A stretch of DNA of 64,000 nucleotides from Pseudomonas protegens. GTDB taxonomy: Bacteria; Pseudomonadota; Gammaproteobacteria; Pseudomonadales; Pseudomonadaceae. Where the stretch lies: NCBI RefSeq assembly GCF_003363755.1, contig NZ_CP031396.1, positions 4,372,501 to 4,436,500 of the forward strand, written 5' to 3'. Positions 56,473-64,000 of this stretch are shown here, in pieces. The notes under the pieces are model-generated. The model made no database searches. It was given only the letters and a program-made list of their open reading frames with translations, and had not been told where the DNA came from. The position numbers and the translations under genes were made by a program. Position 1 is the first letter of the stretch. The number at the start of each line of letters is the position of its first letter.

Positions 56473-56503
56473 CCGCCCAGGCTAACGGCCTGGGCGGTTT
56501 GTC
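56473..56503 (+). terminator. Terminator between lysozyme and secreted protein genes
   Basis: A perfect 9-bp stem (CCGCCCAGG / CCTGGGCGG) with a 7-nt loop, followed by TTTGT, right after the lysozyme stop in a convergent junction. Confidence 0.75.
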
Positions 56504-56507
56504 GGTT

Positions 56508-56966
56508 TCAGGGGCAGGGGATGATTTGCAGCAGGCTCGCACTGCCCATGTGGCTGGTGTCATCGGGCCGGGTGCCAGTGGGCAGCGAACGCCAATCCAC
56601 CAACAGGCACAGCGCCTTGAGGGACTTGCCCCGGGCCTGGCCGATGGGCGTGGCAAACTCATGGCGGTACAGCGCCTGGGTGGTGTTTTGCGCGGTTACG
56701 CTGCTGGCATTGCTCAAGGTGGTGCGAGCCATGTCCGGCAGTTTGTCCTGGGTGATGGTGAAGCGCGGTTGTTCGCCCGCGCTATTGAAAGCGCCCTGGT
56801 CCCGGGCGCGTTTCCACAGCTGCTGCCATTGGCTGCTGCCGGCGGTGCTCCCCAGGGTGGCGGCGTAGGCCTTCAGGGTTTCGGCCGGGGTGCTGGTGGT
56901 GTCCAGGGCGTGGGCGGCGCTGGCCAACAGGCTCAGGCCGATGATCAGTGAACGCAGAATCAACAT
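56508..56966 (-). CDS. Small secreted protein of unknown function
   Basis: A 152-residue protein with a clear signal peptide (MLILRSLIIGLSLLASAAHA, cleavage after residue 20) and a mature domain holding two cysteines (in ALCLLVD and at IIPCP) that could form a disulfide. GGAG precedes the ATG at 56966. It lies 84 bp downstream of the M91-type protease gene on the same strand and is convergent with the lysozyme gene. A periplasmic partner or immunity role toward one of these neighbours is conceivable, but no family is recognised. Confidence 0.75.
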   Translation of the reverse strand: MLILRSLIIGLSLLASAAHALDTTSTPAETLKAYAATLGSTAGSSQWQQLWKRARDQGAFNSAGEQPRFTITQDKLPDMARTTLSNASSVTAQNTTQALYRHEFATPIGQARGKSLKALCLLVDWRSLPTGTRPDDTSHMGSASLLQIIPCP

Positions 56967-57050
56967 GGGGCAACTCCTTTTGCAGGCCGCTAGGGCCCGA
57001 CATGAACACAGGGAGGACCCCGGCGACAGGGCATCGCCGGGGGACAAGGC

Positions 57051-57599
57051 TCAGCGGGCGTCGAGGTAATCCCAACGCAGGCCTTCCTTGTTGTTTTTCG
57101 CCGTCAGCTCCTTGGCCACGGTGTTCTCGATGGCGTTGACGTTGATGTTTTCCACTTCAAGGATGTTTTTGTCCGCCAGTTGCTTGCGGAACTCGGCCTT
57201 GTTGGTGAGGAACTGGCAGGCGTGCCCCAACTCATGCATCAGCACCAGGGCCGGGGACAGGCGCTCGACCCGGTCACTGGCGAACAGCGCGAGGAATTTC
57301 TGGAAATTGCTCAGGTCCGGCTGTTTGTATTTTTTCTCGATGGCGTACACCTGGGACTTGAGGTTCCACACCACGCGTCCGGCGGACGTGGTGGAGTTGG
57401 CGGCCGGAGGAATCCAGCGGTCGGTCTTGTCCGCTGCCGACGAGTTGGTGACTTCCACGATCAGCTCTTCCTTGACGGCGATCAGTTCGTCGATCAGGAA
57501 GTTGGCCAGGTCGGATTGGCGCAGATAGTGGCAGGCATCGTCGAAACGCTTCTGGGCGACGGCCTGGTCCAGGGTAGAGGTGGTAACGGTGATGCTCAT
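57051..57599 (-). CDS. M91-type zinc metallopeptidase (NleD-like) candidate effector
   Basis: A 182-residue protein with a zinc-protease HELGH motif at 122-126 inside SPALVLMHELGHACQF and a probable third ligand E158 in AIENTVAKEL. The layout (short protein, N-terminal helical region, VVWNLK segment before the motif) resembles the M91 family of NleD/HopH1-type effector proteases. It has no signal peptide, so it would act in the cytosol or be delivered by a secretion system. Start ATG at 57599, with AAGGAG upstream. It is followed by a small secreted protein gene. Substrate unknown. Confidence 0.8.
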   Translation of the reverse strand: MSITVTTSTLDQAVAQKRFDDACHYLRQSDLANFLIDELIAVKEELIVEVTNSSAADKTDRWIPPAANSTTSAGRVVWNLKSQVYAIEKKYKQPDLSNFQKFLALFASDRVERLSPALVLMHELGHACQFLTNKAEFRKQLADKNILEVENINVNAIENTVAKELTAKNNKEGLRWDYLDAR

Positions 57600-57745
57600 G
57601 ACTGACTCCTTGGGGGGATTGCCCGTCGTTGGGCAGGAGTCATGGTTTCAAGGGCGGTGAGCGGGTATCAGCGGGAAAGGGTTCAAGGGGTATGGGCGGC
57701 GGGGATGGGCAAACGGCACCTGATTCAGGTGCCGGTTTTTGCGCT

Positions 57746-59212
57746 TCAGCCGGCGGGCGCCAGGCTGACGAAGTAGTAGGCCTGGCGCCCGACCATGAGG
57801 GTCTGTTGGATCTGCAGCGGCGGCTTGGGCGCCTCGGCGCCGCCCAGTACCGCCATGTGCTGCGGCGACTCGGCGAGAAAGGCCAGCAACTGCGCCTCGG
57901 TCTGCAGGTCCTTGAGCAGGCTCTGGGTGTAGAACACGCTGGCGCCGGCGATGCGTTCGTTGGCCTGATACAGCGCCAACTGGTGCCCGCTCCCCTGCAA
58001 CGCCATGATCCGGTCGGTCACCGGGACGAACGACAGTTCACGGTCGGCCCGGGGCGCGGCCCATTGGGCGTTCACCAGATAACCGCCGATCACCAGGGCC
58101 ATGAGCGTTATCAGCAAGCTCTTGCGCTGGCGCCCCACGGCACTCCAGAAACCCGTGCCCAGGGCCCGCTGGGCCAGACGCTGGTAGAGCACCGCGGCAT
58201 ATTCCGCCGCCAGCACCGCCGCCGCCGGGGTCAGGGACATCAGGTAAACCGTGCGTTTGCTGGAGGCCAGGCACAGCAGGGTGAACTGCGCCAGCAACCA
58301 GAGGCTGAAGAACAGCAGGTAGCGGTTCTGCAGCAGGGTTTTACGGAAGTGCCACAGCCCCAGGTAGACCAGGATGTTCCACGGCAGGAAGGCCTGGGGC
58401 AGCTTGGCAAGGTAGTAATAGAAGGGTTCGTAGTGCCCGGCCTCGACAAAGGAGCCGCCGAAGCGCCCGACGCTGTTGGTCCACAGCACTTCGCCCAGAG
58501 CTTGCAGGCCGCCGCGCTGGTAGAGCAGGTACAGCCAGATCATCAGCGGCACCAGGCCCAGCAGGGTCAGCAACCCGGGGCGCAACCAGTGGCTGAGGGT
58601 GAAGCGTTTTTCGATCAGGCTGTCGGCCAGCAGGTAGGCGAAGATCACCACCCCCGGCATCGCCAGGCCGAGCACGCCCTTGCTCAGGGTGGCGATGGCA
58701 ATGCCGCCGGCGAAGGCCAACCAGGCCAGCAACGCAGGTTGCTGTTCGGCCTGACGGCGCTGGGCCTGAAAGAACGCCAGCAGGGCCAGGGTCACTCCGA
58801 GGCTGAGCAGGGCATCTTCACCCACGCCGCGCACGTTGCTCCAGTAACTGGCCATGGTCGCCAGCATCAGCCCGGCCACTGCCGCCAGGGTGGCCGGGCG
58901 GCCGAAGCGGCGCAGCATGGCGTACAGCAGCATCACGCTGAACAGCCCGGCGAAGGCCGAGGCCAGGCGCACTGCCAGCGGCGTGCCGCCGAAGGCGCGG
59001 ATGGCGCCGGCGTCGAGCCACAGGCTCAGCGGTGGTTTTTCCAGGAATGGCGTGCCGAACAGACGCGGCGTGACCCAGTCATCATCCAGATGCATTTCCA
59101 TGGCGATCCCGGCCACCCGGGCCTCGGTGGAGCCTTGCAGCTGGTGATTGCCCAAGGCGAAGAAGAACAGCAGGCAGGCCAGCAGGAACAGCAGCGGAGC
59201 GGGTCGTGACAT
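57746..59212 (-). CDS. ArnT-like membrane glycosyltransferase (GT-C, PMT family)
   Basis: A 488-residue inner-membrane protein with about 11-12 helices of the PMT_2/ArnT (GT39/GT83) family, which transfers sugars from a polyprenyl-phosphate donor to periplasmic acceptors such as lipid A. The first periplasmic loop has GSTEARVAGIAMEMHLDDDWVTPRLFGTPFLEKPPL with the family D-D and EKPP residues in spacing. It stands alone, not in an arn operon, so lipid A modification with L-Ara4N is possible but unproven. Confidence 0.85.
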   Translation of the reverse strand: MSRPAPLLFLLACLLFFFALGNHQLQGSTEARVAGIAMEMHLDDDWVTPRLFGTPFLEKPPLSLWLDAGAIRAFGGTPLAVRLASAFAGLFSVMLLYAMLRRFGRPATLAAVAGLMLATMASYWSNVRGVGEDALLSLGVTLALLAFFQAQRRQAEQQPALLAWLAFAGGIAIATLSKGVLGLAMPGVVIFAYLLADSLIEKRFTLSHWLRPGLLTLLGLVPLMIWLYLLYQRGGLQALGEVLWTNSVGRFGGSFVEAGHYEPFYYYLAKLPQAFLPWNILVYLGLWHFRKTLLQNRYLLFFSLWLLAQFTLLCLASSKRTVYLMSLTPAAAVLAAEYAAVLYQRLAQRALGTGFWSAVGRQRKSLLITLMALVIGGYLVNAQWAAPRADRELSFVPVTDRIMALQGSGHQLALYQANERIAGASVFYTQSLLKDLQTEAQLLAFLAESPQHMAVLGGAEAPKPPLQIQQTLMVGRQAYYFVSLAPAG

Positions 59213-59374
59213 GGGTTGTGCGCCGGCAGATCAAGAGGCGCAGCCGGAAGGCTGCGGGCAAGCGCCAAAGTATACGGAGGCAAGTCTTAACAAATTGTGA
59301 ACAAGTAGGGGGAAAAGGTGCGGTTCGGTCTTGAGGGCTCAGGCGGACCGGCTCGGGTGGTGTTGGGGAGTTGA

Positions 59375-59863
59375 TCAGCGCAGATGACGGCCGCTGCGCC
59401 ACCAGAAAACCAGCCCCAGAAAAGCCCCCGAGCAGCCGAACAATGGCGCCAGCGGCAGGTAGCGCGGCAAACCGTCGGGTAACGGTTCATCCTCGTAGCG
59501 GTCGGTATAGAAGCTGGAGGGCGCCAGGCTGGCTACCACGGGAATGGTCGGCATCGCCGCCAGTGCACCGCAGAACAGGTAGATCAGCACATTGCGCCAA
59601 GCAAACCGTTGGGCCAGCCAGAAGAACAGGGCGCAGGGCAGGGCCGTGATAATGCCGATCAGCACGCCACTGACCACCAGGGTCAGCAGGCCCACGAACA
59701 GCGTCTGGGTAATGATGTCTGCGTTCAACGAGCCGGCGCTGGCCAGCATCGCCAGCATGATCAGCAAGGCCAGGATCGCGGCCATGGCCGTGACGCCGAT
59801 GAAGTAAGCGGCGAACCAGTCTTCCGGCTGCACGCTGCGTTGGGGTGGAGTTGTTGTGGACAT
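59375..59863 (-). CDS. Small four-helix membrane protein A (paralogue)
   Basis: A 162-residue membrane protein with about four hydrophobic helices, a LPCALFFWLAQRFAWRNVLIYL core, and the ending VFWWRSGRHLR. It is closely related to the upstream-transcribed protein B at 59947 (same core LPCILFFWLAQRFTWRRLWIYL and same ending), so the two arose by tandem duplication. No function or family is recognised. The ATG at 59863 has no strong ribosome-binding site, so an alternative start cannot be excluded. Confidence 0.75.
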   Translation of the reverse strand: MSTTTPPQRSVQPEDWFAAYFIGVTAMAAILALLIMLAMLASAGSLNADIITQTLFVGLLTLVVSGVLIGIITALPCALFFWLAQRFAWRNVLIYLFCGALAAMPTIPVVASLAPSSFYTDRYEDEPLPDGLPRYLPLAPLFGCSGAFLGLVFWWRSGRHLR

Positions 59864-59946
59864 GGCAAAGATCGCTGTATGGGTGGCTGCTCTGGCCCTG
59901 TTCAAGGGTGCCTTGGCGTCGGGCCGCTGGTGAATAAAGGCTCGGT

Positions 59947-60417
59947 TCAGCGCAAGTGACGCCCGCTGCGCCACCAGAACACTACCCCCAGAAACACCCC
60001 GCAGCCGCCGAACATCGATGCCAGCTGTAAATAGTGCAGCGCAGCGCTGACGCCGTGCGGGAGGTTGAAGAGTTCGGGGAGCAGCTGGGTCATCACGGGT
60101 ATGGCGAACTGCGCCGCCAGGGCTCCACTCACCAGGTAGATCCACAGGCGGCGCCAGGTAAAGCGCTGGGCCAGCCAGAAGAACAGGATGCACGGCAAGG
60201 CGGCGATCAGGGTAATCAGCACCAGGCTCACCATCAGCACCGCCACGCTGAACGACAGGGAGTTGAGCAGCGATTGCCACGGCGTCTGGCTGGTGCTCAG
60301 CAGGATCAGATTGACCACCAGCATCAGGGCCAAGGCCAGCCCCGCAACGCCGATGAAGTACGTGGCGATCCAGTGATAGGGGCTCAGGGTGCGAACGGAA
60401 TTGGGCGTTTGGGGCAT
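59947..60417 (-). CDS. Small four-helix membrane protein B (paralogue)
   Basis: A 156-residue membrane protein, the tandem paralogue of protein A at 59375. Both start with a W-A-YFIGV type first helix (YHWIATYFIGVAGLAL here), share LPCxLFFWLAQRFxWR in the middle and end in FWWRSGRHLR, while loops differ. It is transcribed 84 bp ahead of A on the same strand. Function unknown; the conserved basic C-terminus is probably cytosolic. Confidence 0.78.
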   Translation of the reverse strand: MPQTPNSVRTLSPYHWIATYFIGVAGLALALMLVVNLILLSTSQTPWQSLLNSLSFSVAVLMVSLVLITLIAALPCILFFWLAQRFTWRRLWIYLVSGALAAQFAIPVMTQLLPELFNLPHGVSAALHYLQLASMFGGCGVFLGVVFWWRSGRHLR

Positions 60418-60617
60418 GGTGGGCACGGGCTTCAGGCTGAGGATGACCGGACCCAGGCTATCGGCAAGCAGGCGGTTTGATTGTGGAGTTTGCGTGGTTT
60501 TTTTGCGGTCAATGTTCTTTGGTGGATGACGTCGGGGCAGAAAATCCCTTATACAGGCAGCGGCCCGTCGACTGTTCACGGGCCCGGTTTGCGTCACCCA
60601 CCCAGAAGGAGATGGAC

Positions 60618-60779
60618 ATGTTCAAGTTCCTGACGATTACCGAGTTGCCCCGTACCCCTGCGCATCGAGATACAGGCTCCGTTAGCGGAGCGATCAATGC
60701 CTGGGAGCTGAAAAATCGGGCTCTCAATACCAAGGGGTTTGTTACATGTCCAAAGAATTACTCGGAGTTTCTGCTGTAG
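60618..60779 (+). CDS. Short hypothetical protein overlapping the next gene
   Basis: A 53-residue reading frame (MFKFLTITELPRTPAHRD...) starting at ATG 60618 with AAGGAG 6 nt upstream, a better signal than that of the downstream gene, which it overlaps by 34 nt. No family is recognised. It may be a genuine small protein or a leader whose translation couples to the membrane protein gene. Confidence 0.45.
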   Translation: MFKFLTITELPRTPAHRDTGSVSGAINAWELKNRALNTKGFVTCPKNYSEFLL

Positions 60780-61102
60780 GGCTGATGGTGCTGGGCGAGT
60801 TTTGCGCCATCTACAGTGAAGTGGTGGTGGCGCGGCTGGCCCATTCCGGCAACACCTCCGGTGCCGAACTGGCGTTGCCGGTGCTGATCATGTGCCTGGG
60901 CGGTATCTGCCTGCTGGCGGCCTACTGGCTGGGTTACGTGGCGGTGGGCGACATCTGGATCATTACCGTGGTCTCGGTGACCTCGCTGCTGCTTCTGGAG
61001 CCGCTGGTGATCTGGGCGCTGTTCCAGCAGGCGCCCGGGCGCGGTGCCTTGATCGGCTTCTGCCTCGGTGCGCTGGGGATGTTGTCCGCCGTGTTCCTGT
61101 AG
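60746..61102 (+). CDS. Small SMR/EamA-like membrane protein
   Basis: A 118-residue membrane protein with four predicted helices (starting SKELLGVSAVGLMVLGEFCAIYSEVVVAR), the size and layout of small multidrug resistance-type transporters. AAGGGG lies 8 nt before the ATG. The usual SMR glutamate in helix 1 could be E18 in LGEFCAIYSE, but the family match is weak. It is convergent with the AraC gene. Confidence 0.7.
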   Translation: MSKELLGVSAVGLMVLGEFCAIYSEVVVARLAHSGNTSGAELALPVLIMCLGGICLLAAYWLGYVAVGDIWIITVVSVTSLLLLEPLVIWALFQQAPGRGALIGFCLGALGMLSAVFL

Positions 61103-61128
61103 CACGGCCTCGCTCAGGCTCGGGTCCT

Positions 61129-61911
61129 TCAGGCCCGGGCCCGGGCAAAGTAACGACTGGGCGCCTCGCCCAGGACCTTGCGAAACACACTGCTGAAGGC
61201 ACTCGGGCTGCTGTAGCCCAGGTCGCTGGCGACCCGGGTCACGGCCTCGCCCTGGCCCAGGCGCACCACGGCCGCCAACAGGCAGGCCTGCTGGCGCCAT
61301 TCGACGAAACTGATGCCGGTGTGCTGGCGAAATAGCCGGGTGAAGGTACGACGGCTCATGCCGGCGCTCTCGGCTATGGCATCGATCCCCAACTCCAGCG
61401 ATGGCTGTTCCAGCAGCTCGCGACAGACCCTGGCCAGCCGCGGCTCGTCCGGCAGCGGGGCGTTGAGGGTCAAGGCCGGCATGCTGGCGACTTCATGCAG
61501 CAGCAGGTTCATCAACTGCCCCGGCACACCGTCCCTGGCGTAGAGCGTGGGGAGGTGCATGGCCCGCAGCAGTAGCTGGCGCAGCAACTCGGACACTTCC
61601 CGCACTTCGCATTGCTCCGGCAAGCCCAGGCGCTTTGCCGCCCGGGGACGCACATAGGTGTTGAGCATGGTCACCGGCCCGCTCATGTGCATGGCGTGGG
61701 TCACCCCGGCCGGCACCCAGATCGCCCGTTGCGGCGGCACCACCCAGTTGCCCTGTTCGGTATAGACGCTGATCACCCCGGTAGCGGCGTAGGCGAACTG
61801 CCCGCGTCGATGCTGGTGTGCGGCGAAGTGCTGGCCGTGCGCGTAGTCGATGGCCGTGACCAGCGCGTCTCGGGGGATATTTTCGTAGGGATCGATATCG
61901 ATAGGGTGCAT
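61129..61911 (-). CDS. AraC-family regulator with cupin sensor
   Basis: A 260-residue regulator: N-terminal cupin domain (HQHRRGQFAYAATGVISVYTEQGNWVVPPQRAIWVP in pattern) and C-terminal double HTH (IDAIAESAGMSRRTFTRLFRQHTG, then VTRVASDLGYSSPSAFSSVF). This architecture is shared with NimR, which represses an exporter next to its gene. It is divergent from the EamA exporter across 115 bp and likely controls it. Confidence 0.9.
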   Translation of the reverse strand: MHPIDIDPYENIPRDALVTAIDYAHGQHFAAHQHRRGQFAYAATGVISVYTEQGNWVVPPQRAIWVPAGVTHAMHMSGPVTMLNTYVRPRAAKRLGLPEQCEVREVSELLRQLLLRAMHLPTLYARDGVPGQLMNLLLHEVASMPALTLNAPLPDEPRLARVCRELLEQPSLELGIDAIAESAGMSRRTFTRLFRQHTGISFVEWRQQACLLAAVVRLGQGEAVTRVASDLGYSSPSAFSSVFRKVLGEAPSRYFARARA

Positions 61912-62026
61912 GGCCCGAATCTACTGATAGTTGACCTGATACTGCAAGCGGGCCATGGCGTGCTCCGGCGATAGTTCGGCCCCGGCCGGGGATTTGCTCG
62001 CGGCCGCCTTTCCTGGACCGCGCGAC

Positions 62027-62911
62027 ATGCAGAAAAAACACCTGTTCCTGGCCTTGCTGGTGACGGCCTTGTGGGGCCTGAACTTCCCCATCACCAAGCT
62101 TGGGCTGGCGAGTATCGATCCATTGCTGCTCACCGCCTTGCGCTTCACCCTGGCGGCCTTGCCCTGGATATTTCTGGTGCCGCGCCCGCCGGTAGGGTTT
62201 GGCTGGCTGGCGGCCTACGGGCTGATTTTCGGCGTGGCCATGTGGGCGCTGATCAACCTGGGGATTGAGCAGGGCGTGGCGCCGGGCACGGCTTCGCTGT
62301 TGATCCAGTTCAGCGCGTTTTTTTCCCTGGGCTGGGGCGTGTTGCTGTTCGGCGAGCGCCTGCGCTGGCAGCAGGTTCTGGCCACGGCCATTGCGCTGTG
62401 GGGGCTGTTGCGGATCATCGGAGACAGCCCCGGGCACGCCACCAGCCTGGGTTACGCCTTGCTGCTGGTGAGTGCCTTCAGCTGGAGTGTGGGCAACGTC
62501 ATCATCAAGCGTTGCGGGGTTCGCGAGGTGTTCGCCTTCGTGGTCTGGGCCAGCCTGTTTGCGCCGTTGCCGCTGCTGGCGTTGACCTGGATAAGCCATG
62601 GCAGTGCGCCGTTTCTGCAATTGGCCGGGCAGGTGTCCGTCAGTGCGCTGCTGTCGCTGATGTTCCAGGTCTATGTGGCAACGCACTTCTGTTACTGGGG
62701 CTGGAACCTGTTGCTGCGCGAGTATCCGGTCTCTCGGGTGGCGCCCTTGTCGTTGCTGATCCCGGTGTTCGGCATGGCCGGGTCGGTGTTGATCCTGGGG
62801 CAGCGGGTCGGGGTCGATGAGGCTGTATCCATGGGCCTGATCCTGCTGGCGCTGGCCGTGGGGCAGTTCGACTGGCGCCGGTTTTCGGCCCTGGGGCGCC
62901 GGTCCCTGTAG
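62027..62911 (+). CDS. EamA-family (DMT) exporter
   Basis: A 294-residue drug/metabolite transporter with ten helices in two EamA repeats (LLVTALWGLNFPITKLGL in the first, LLLVSAFSWSVGNVIIKRCG in the second). Such proteins export amino acids, purines or other metabolites (EamA in E. coli exports cysteine and O-acetylserine). The divergent AraC gene is the probable regulator. The stop codon TAG at 62909 is supplied by the first REP repeat of the downstream array, so insertion of the repeat set the present C-terminus. Confidence 0.9.
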   Translation: MQKKHLFLALLVTALWGLNFPITKLGLASIDPLLLTALRFTLAALPWIFLVPRPPVGFGWLAAYGLIFGVAMWALINLGIEQGVAPGTASLLIQFSAFFSLGWGVLLFGERLRWQQVLATAIALWGLLRIIGDSPGHATSLGYALLLVSAFSWSVGNVIIKRCGVREVFAFVVWASLFAPLPLLALTWISHGSAPFLQLAGQVSVSALLSLMFQVYVATHFCYWGWNLLLREYPVSRVAPLSLLIPVFGMAGSVLILGQRVGVDEAVSMGLILLALAVGQFDWRRFSALGRRSL

Positions 62912-63637
62912 CCGCTGCCGCAGGCTGCGAACGGCTCCGGAGGAGACGCGGCGATCTTGAAGACGCCAGAGGTTCGTCGGTCAATCGCCAAGCAAGGCCC
63001 TGCGGTCCTTTTCGCAGCTTCGCCGGCTCAGCAGCGGCTACAGGCGGCTTTGTGTAGCCGCTGCCGCAGGCTGCGAACGGCACCGGAGAAGACGCGGCGA
63101 TCTTGAAGACGCCAGAGGTTCGTCGGTCAATCGCCAAGCAAGGCCCTGCGGTCCTTTTCGCAGCTTCGCGGGCTCAGCAGCGGCTACAGGCGGCTTTGTG
63201 TGGCCGCTGCCGCAGGCTGCGAACGGCTCCGGAGGATACGCAGCGATCTTGAAGACGCCAGAGGCTCGTCGGTCAATCGCCAAGCAAGGCCCTGCGGTCC
63301 TTTTCGCAGCTTCGCGGGCTCAGCAGCGGCTACAGGCGGCTTTGTGTGGCCGCTGCCGCAGGCTGCGAACGGCTCCGGAGGATACGCGGCGATCTTGAAG
63401 ACGCCAGAGGCTCGTCGGTCAATAGCCAAGCAAGGCCCTGTGGTCCTTTTCGCAGCTTCGCGGGCTCAGCAGCGGCTACAGGCGGCTTTGTGTGGCCGCT
63501 GCCGCAGGCTGCGAACGGCACCGGAGGAGACGCGGCGATCTTGAAGACGCCAGAGGTTCGTCGGTCAATCGCCAAGCAAGGCCCTGCGGTCCTTTTCGCA
63601 GCTTCGCGGGCTCAGCAGCGGCTACAGGCGGCTTTGT
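62908..63637 (+). repeat. Tandem array of five 146-bp REPIN units
   Basis: Units start at 62908, 63054, 63200, 63346 and 63492, exactly 146 bp apart, and a sixth partial unit starts at 63638. Each has a left REP (GTAGCCGCTGCCGCAGG or GTGGCC variant), a middle stretch, an inverted right REP (CAGCAGCGGCTAC) and a GGCGGCTTTGT linker. Only a few substitutions separate units, pointing to recent tandem amplification. Reading frames across it are repeat artefacts. Confidence 0.95.
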
Positions 63638-63710
63638 GTAGCCGCTGCCGCAGGCTGCGAACGGCTCCGGAGGAGGCGCGGCGATCTTGAAGGCGCCGGA
63701 GGTTCGGCCG
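63638..63710 (+). repeat. Partial sixth unit of the REPIN array
   Basis: It begins GTAGCCGCTGCCGCAGG like the full units but diverges after the first half (GAGGCGCGGCGATCTTGAAGG) and lacks the right REP. It marks the array's end. From 63711 to 63836 no gene is seen. Confidence 0.8.
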
Positions 63711-63836
63711 GTAATCATCAAGTCGGTGGCGCAGGCGGGTTTCTTATCCTCGTTCAGTCACCGTTCAGGGGGATCGCGCGCACCATGTCCAGCCTTACGC
63801 CGAGCTTATGGCACGGCACTTTCTGGTGGGGCGAAG

Positions 63837-64000
63837 ATGGTTCGAGAAACGCGTTTCGGGATTGAGTCCTGGGGTATCTACCTGGTGGCCCTGCTGCTGT
63901 TCACCTTTGGCATCTGGGACGAGCAGCCCCAGGGTTTCGACGGCCGTTGGGCGCTGTTTCTGCAGGAGATGTTCCGTCACGGGCCGAGCCTGTTCCCCAC
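63837..64000 (+). CDS. Membrane glycosyltransferase, N-terminal fragment (partial)
   Basis: The reading frame opens MVRETRFGIESWGIYLVALL, a membrane helix, followed by RWALFLQEMFRHGPSLFPT, the pattern at the start of GT39/PMT-type dolichyl-phosphate-mannose glycosyltransferases (first periplasmic loop). It runs off the end of the window, so only about 54 residues are visible. The start is provisional, with a GGGG stretch as the only ribosome-binding-like sequence. Confidence 0.65.
   Translation, partial: MVRETRFGIESWGIYLVALLLFTFGIWDEQPQGFDGRWALFLQEMFRHGPSLFP

Noticed and set aside
55356..57599. Whole block as a prophage or R-type tailocin
   Set aside because: Only a Mor-like regulator and a lysozyme recall phages; there are no tail, sheath, baseplate, portal, terminase or integrase genes, and the usual tailocin flanking genes are absent.
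57629..59209. Plus-strand reading frame of 526 residues opposite the ArnT-like gene
   Set aside because: Composition is Q/H/G-rich and lacks membrane helices or motifs; the minus strand encodes a typical polytopic transferase.
62908..63720. Regular repeats at 62.9-63.7 kb as a CRISPR array
   Set aside because: The 146-bp units are nearly identical along their full length, with no variable spacers and no cas genes; inner arms are inverted REPs.
63038..63721. Series of about 81- and 114-residue reading frames within the REPIN array
   Set aside because: They repeat the same sequence each 146 bp because they are translations of the repeat; no ribosome-binding sites or known family.

Overview
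The window is a 64 kb chromosomal segment of a Pseudomonas, most probably a soil or rhizosphere member of the P. fluorescens complex (P. protegens/chlororaphis-like). This rests on the rRNA spacer and rRNA sequences, high GC with Pseudomonas codon use, the yfiBNR, kynR and antR sets, and two families of Pseudomonas REP/REPIN repeats. The species call is inference from memory of the families, not from a database search.

Layout. 1-3930: the 3' part of an rRNA operon (16S end, tRNA-Ile, tRNA-Ala, 23S, 5S, strong terminator). 4044-13263: recC-recB-recD as a tightly overlapping operon for double-strand-break repair. 13380-15735: yfiR-yfiN-yfiB, a periplasm-sensing diguanylate cyclase switch. 15782-19305: a LysR regulator divergent from mmsA-mmsB (valine catabolism). 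19587-20587: a RES/Xre-type toxin-antitoxin pair.

20711-35301 is dominated by tryptophan/anthranilate catabolism: kynB-kynA (Trp to kynurenine), a MocR regulator, a BenE-type transporter, an AroP-type permease, antABC (anthranilate to catechol) divergent from antR, kynR (Lrp) divergent from kynU, and a further amino-acid permease. Together these carry tryptophan from uptake to catechol. Plausible operators are visible: a 10-bp inverted repeat before kynB, an 8-bp one between kynR and kynU, and paired 22-bp-spaced half-sites between antA and antR. Several leaders carry AANAANAA motifs typical of Hfq/Crc catabolite repression.

35302-36002 holds an internally deleted IS5-like transposase remnant and an orphan small gene. 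36003-42823: quinone reductases with MerR/LysR regulators, a TSUP permease, a monooxygenase-fold protein and periplasmic gamma-glutamyltranspeptidase. 43036-48861: a SulP transporter, then a GntP-type permease/RpiR regulator/D-aminoacylase operon, and a glyoxalase-fold protein. 48868-53923: an AraC regulator, a DUF3077 gene with a structured leader, a chemoreceptor with a likely FliA promoter, and a membrane-anchored histidine phosphatase.

53962-57599 is the least ordinary stretch: a Mor-like DNA-binding protein and two paralogous DUF2589 proteins, divergent from a pesticin-type lysozyme, then a small secreted protein and a HELGH zinc metallopeptidase of M91 type. No phage structural genes accompany them. 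57746-62911 holds an ArnT-like glycosyltransferase, two tandem paralogous small membrane proteins, a small SMR-like protein, an AraC regulator and an EamA exporter. 62908-63637 is an exact tandem array of five 146-bp REPIN units, and the window ends inside another membrane glycosyltransferase gene.
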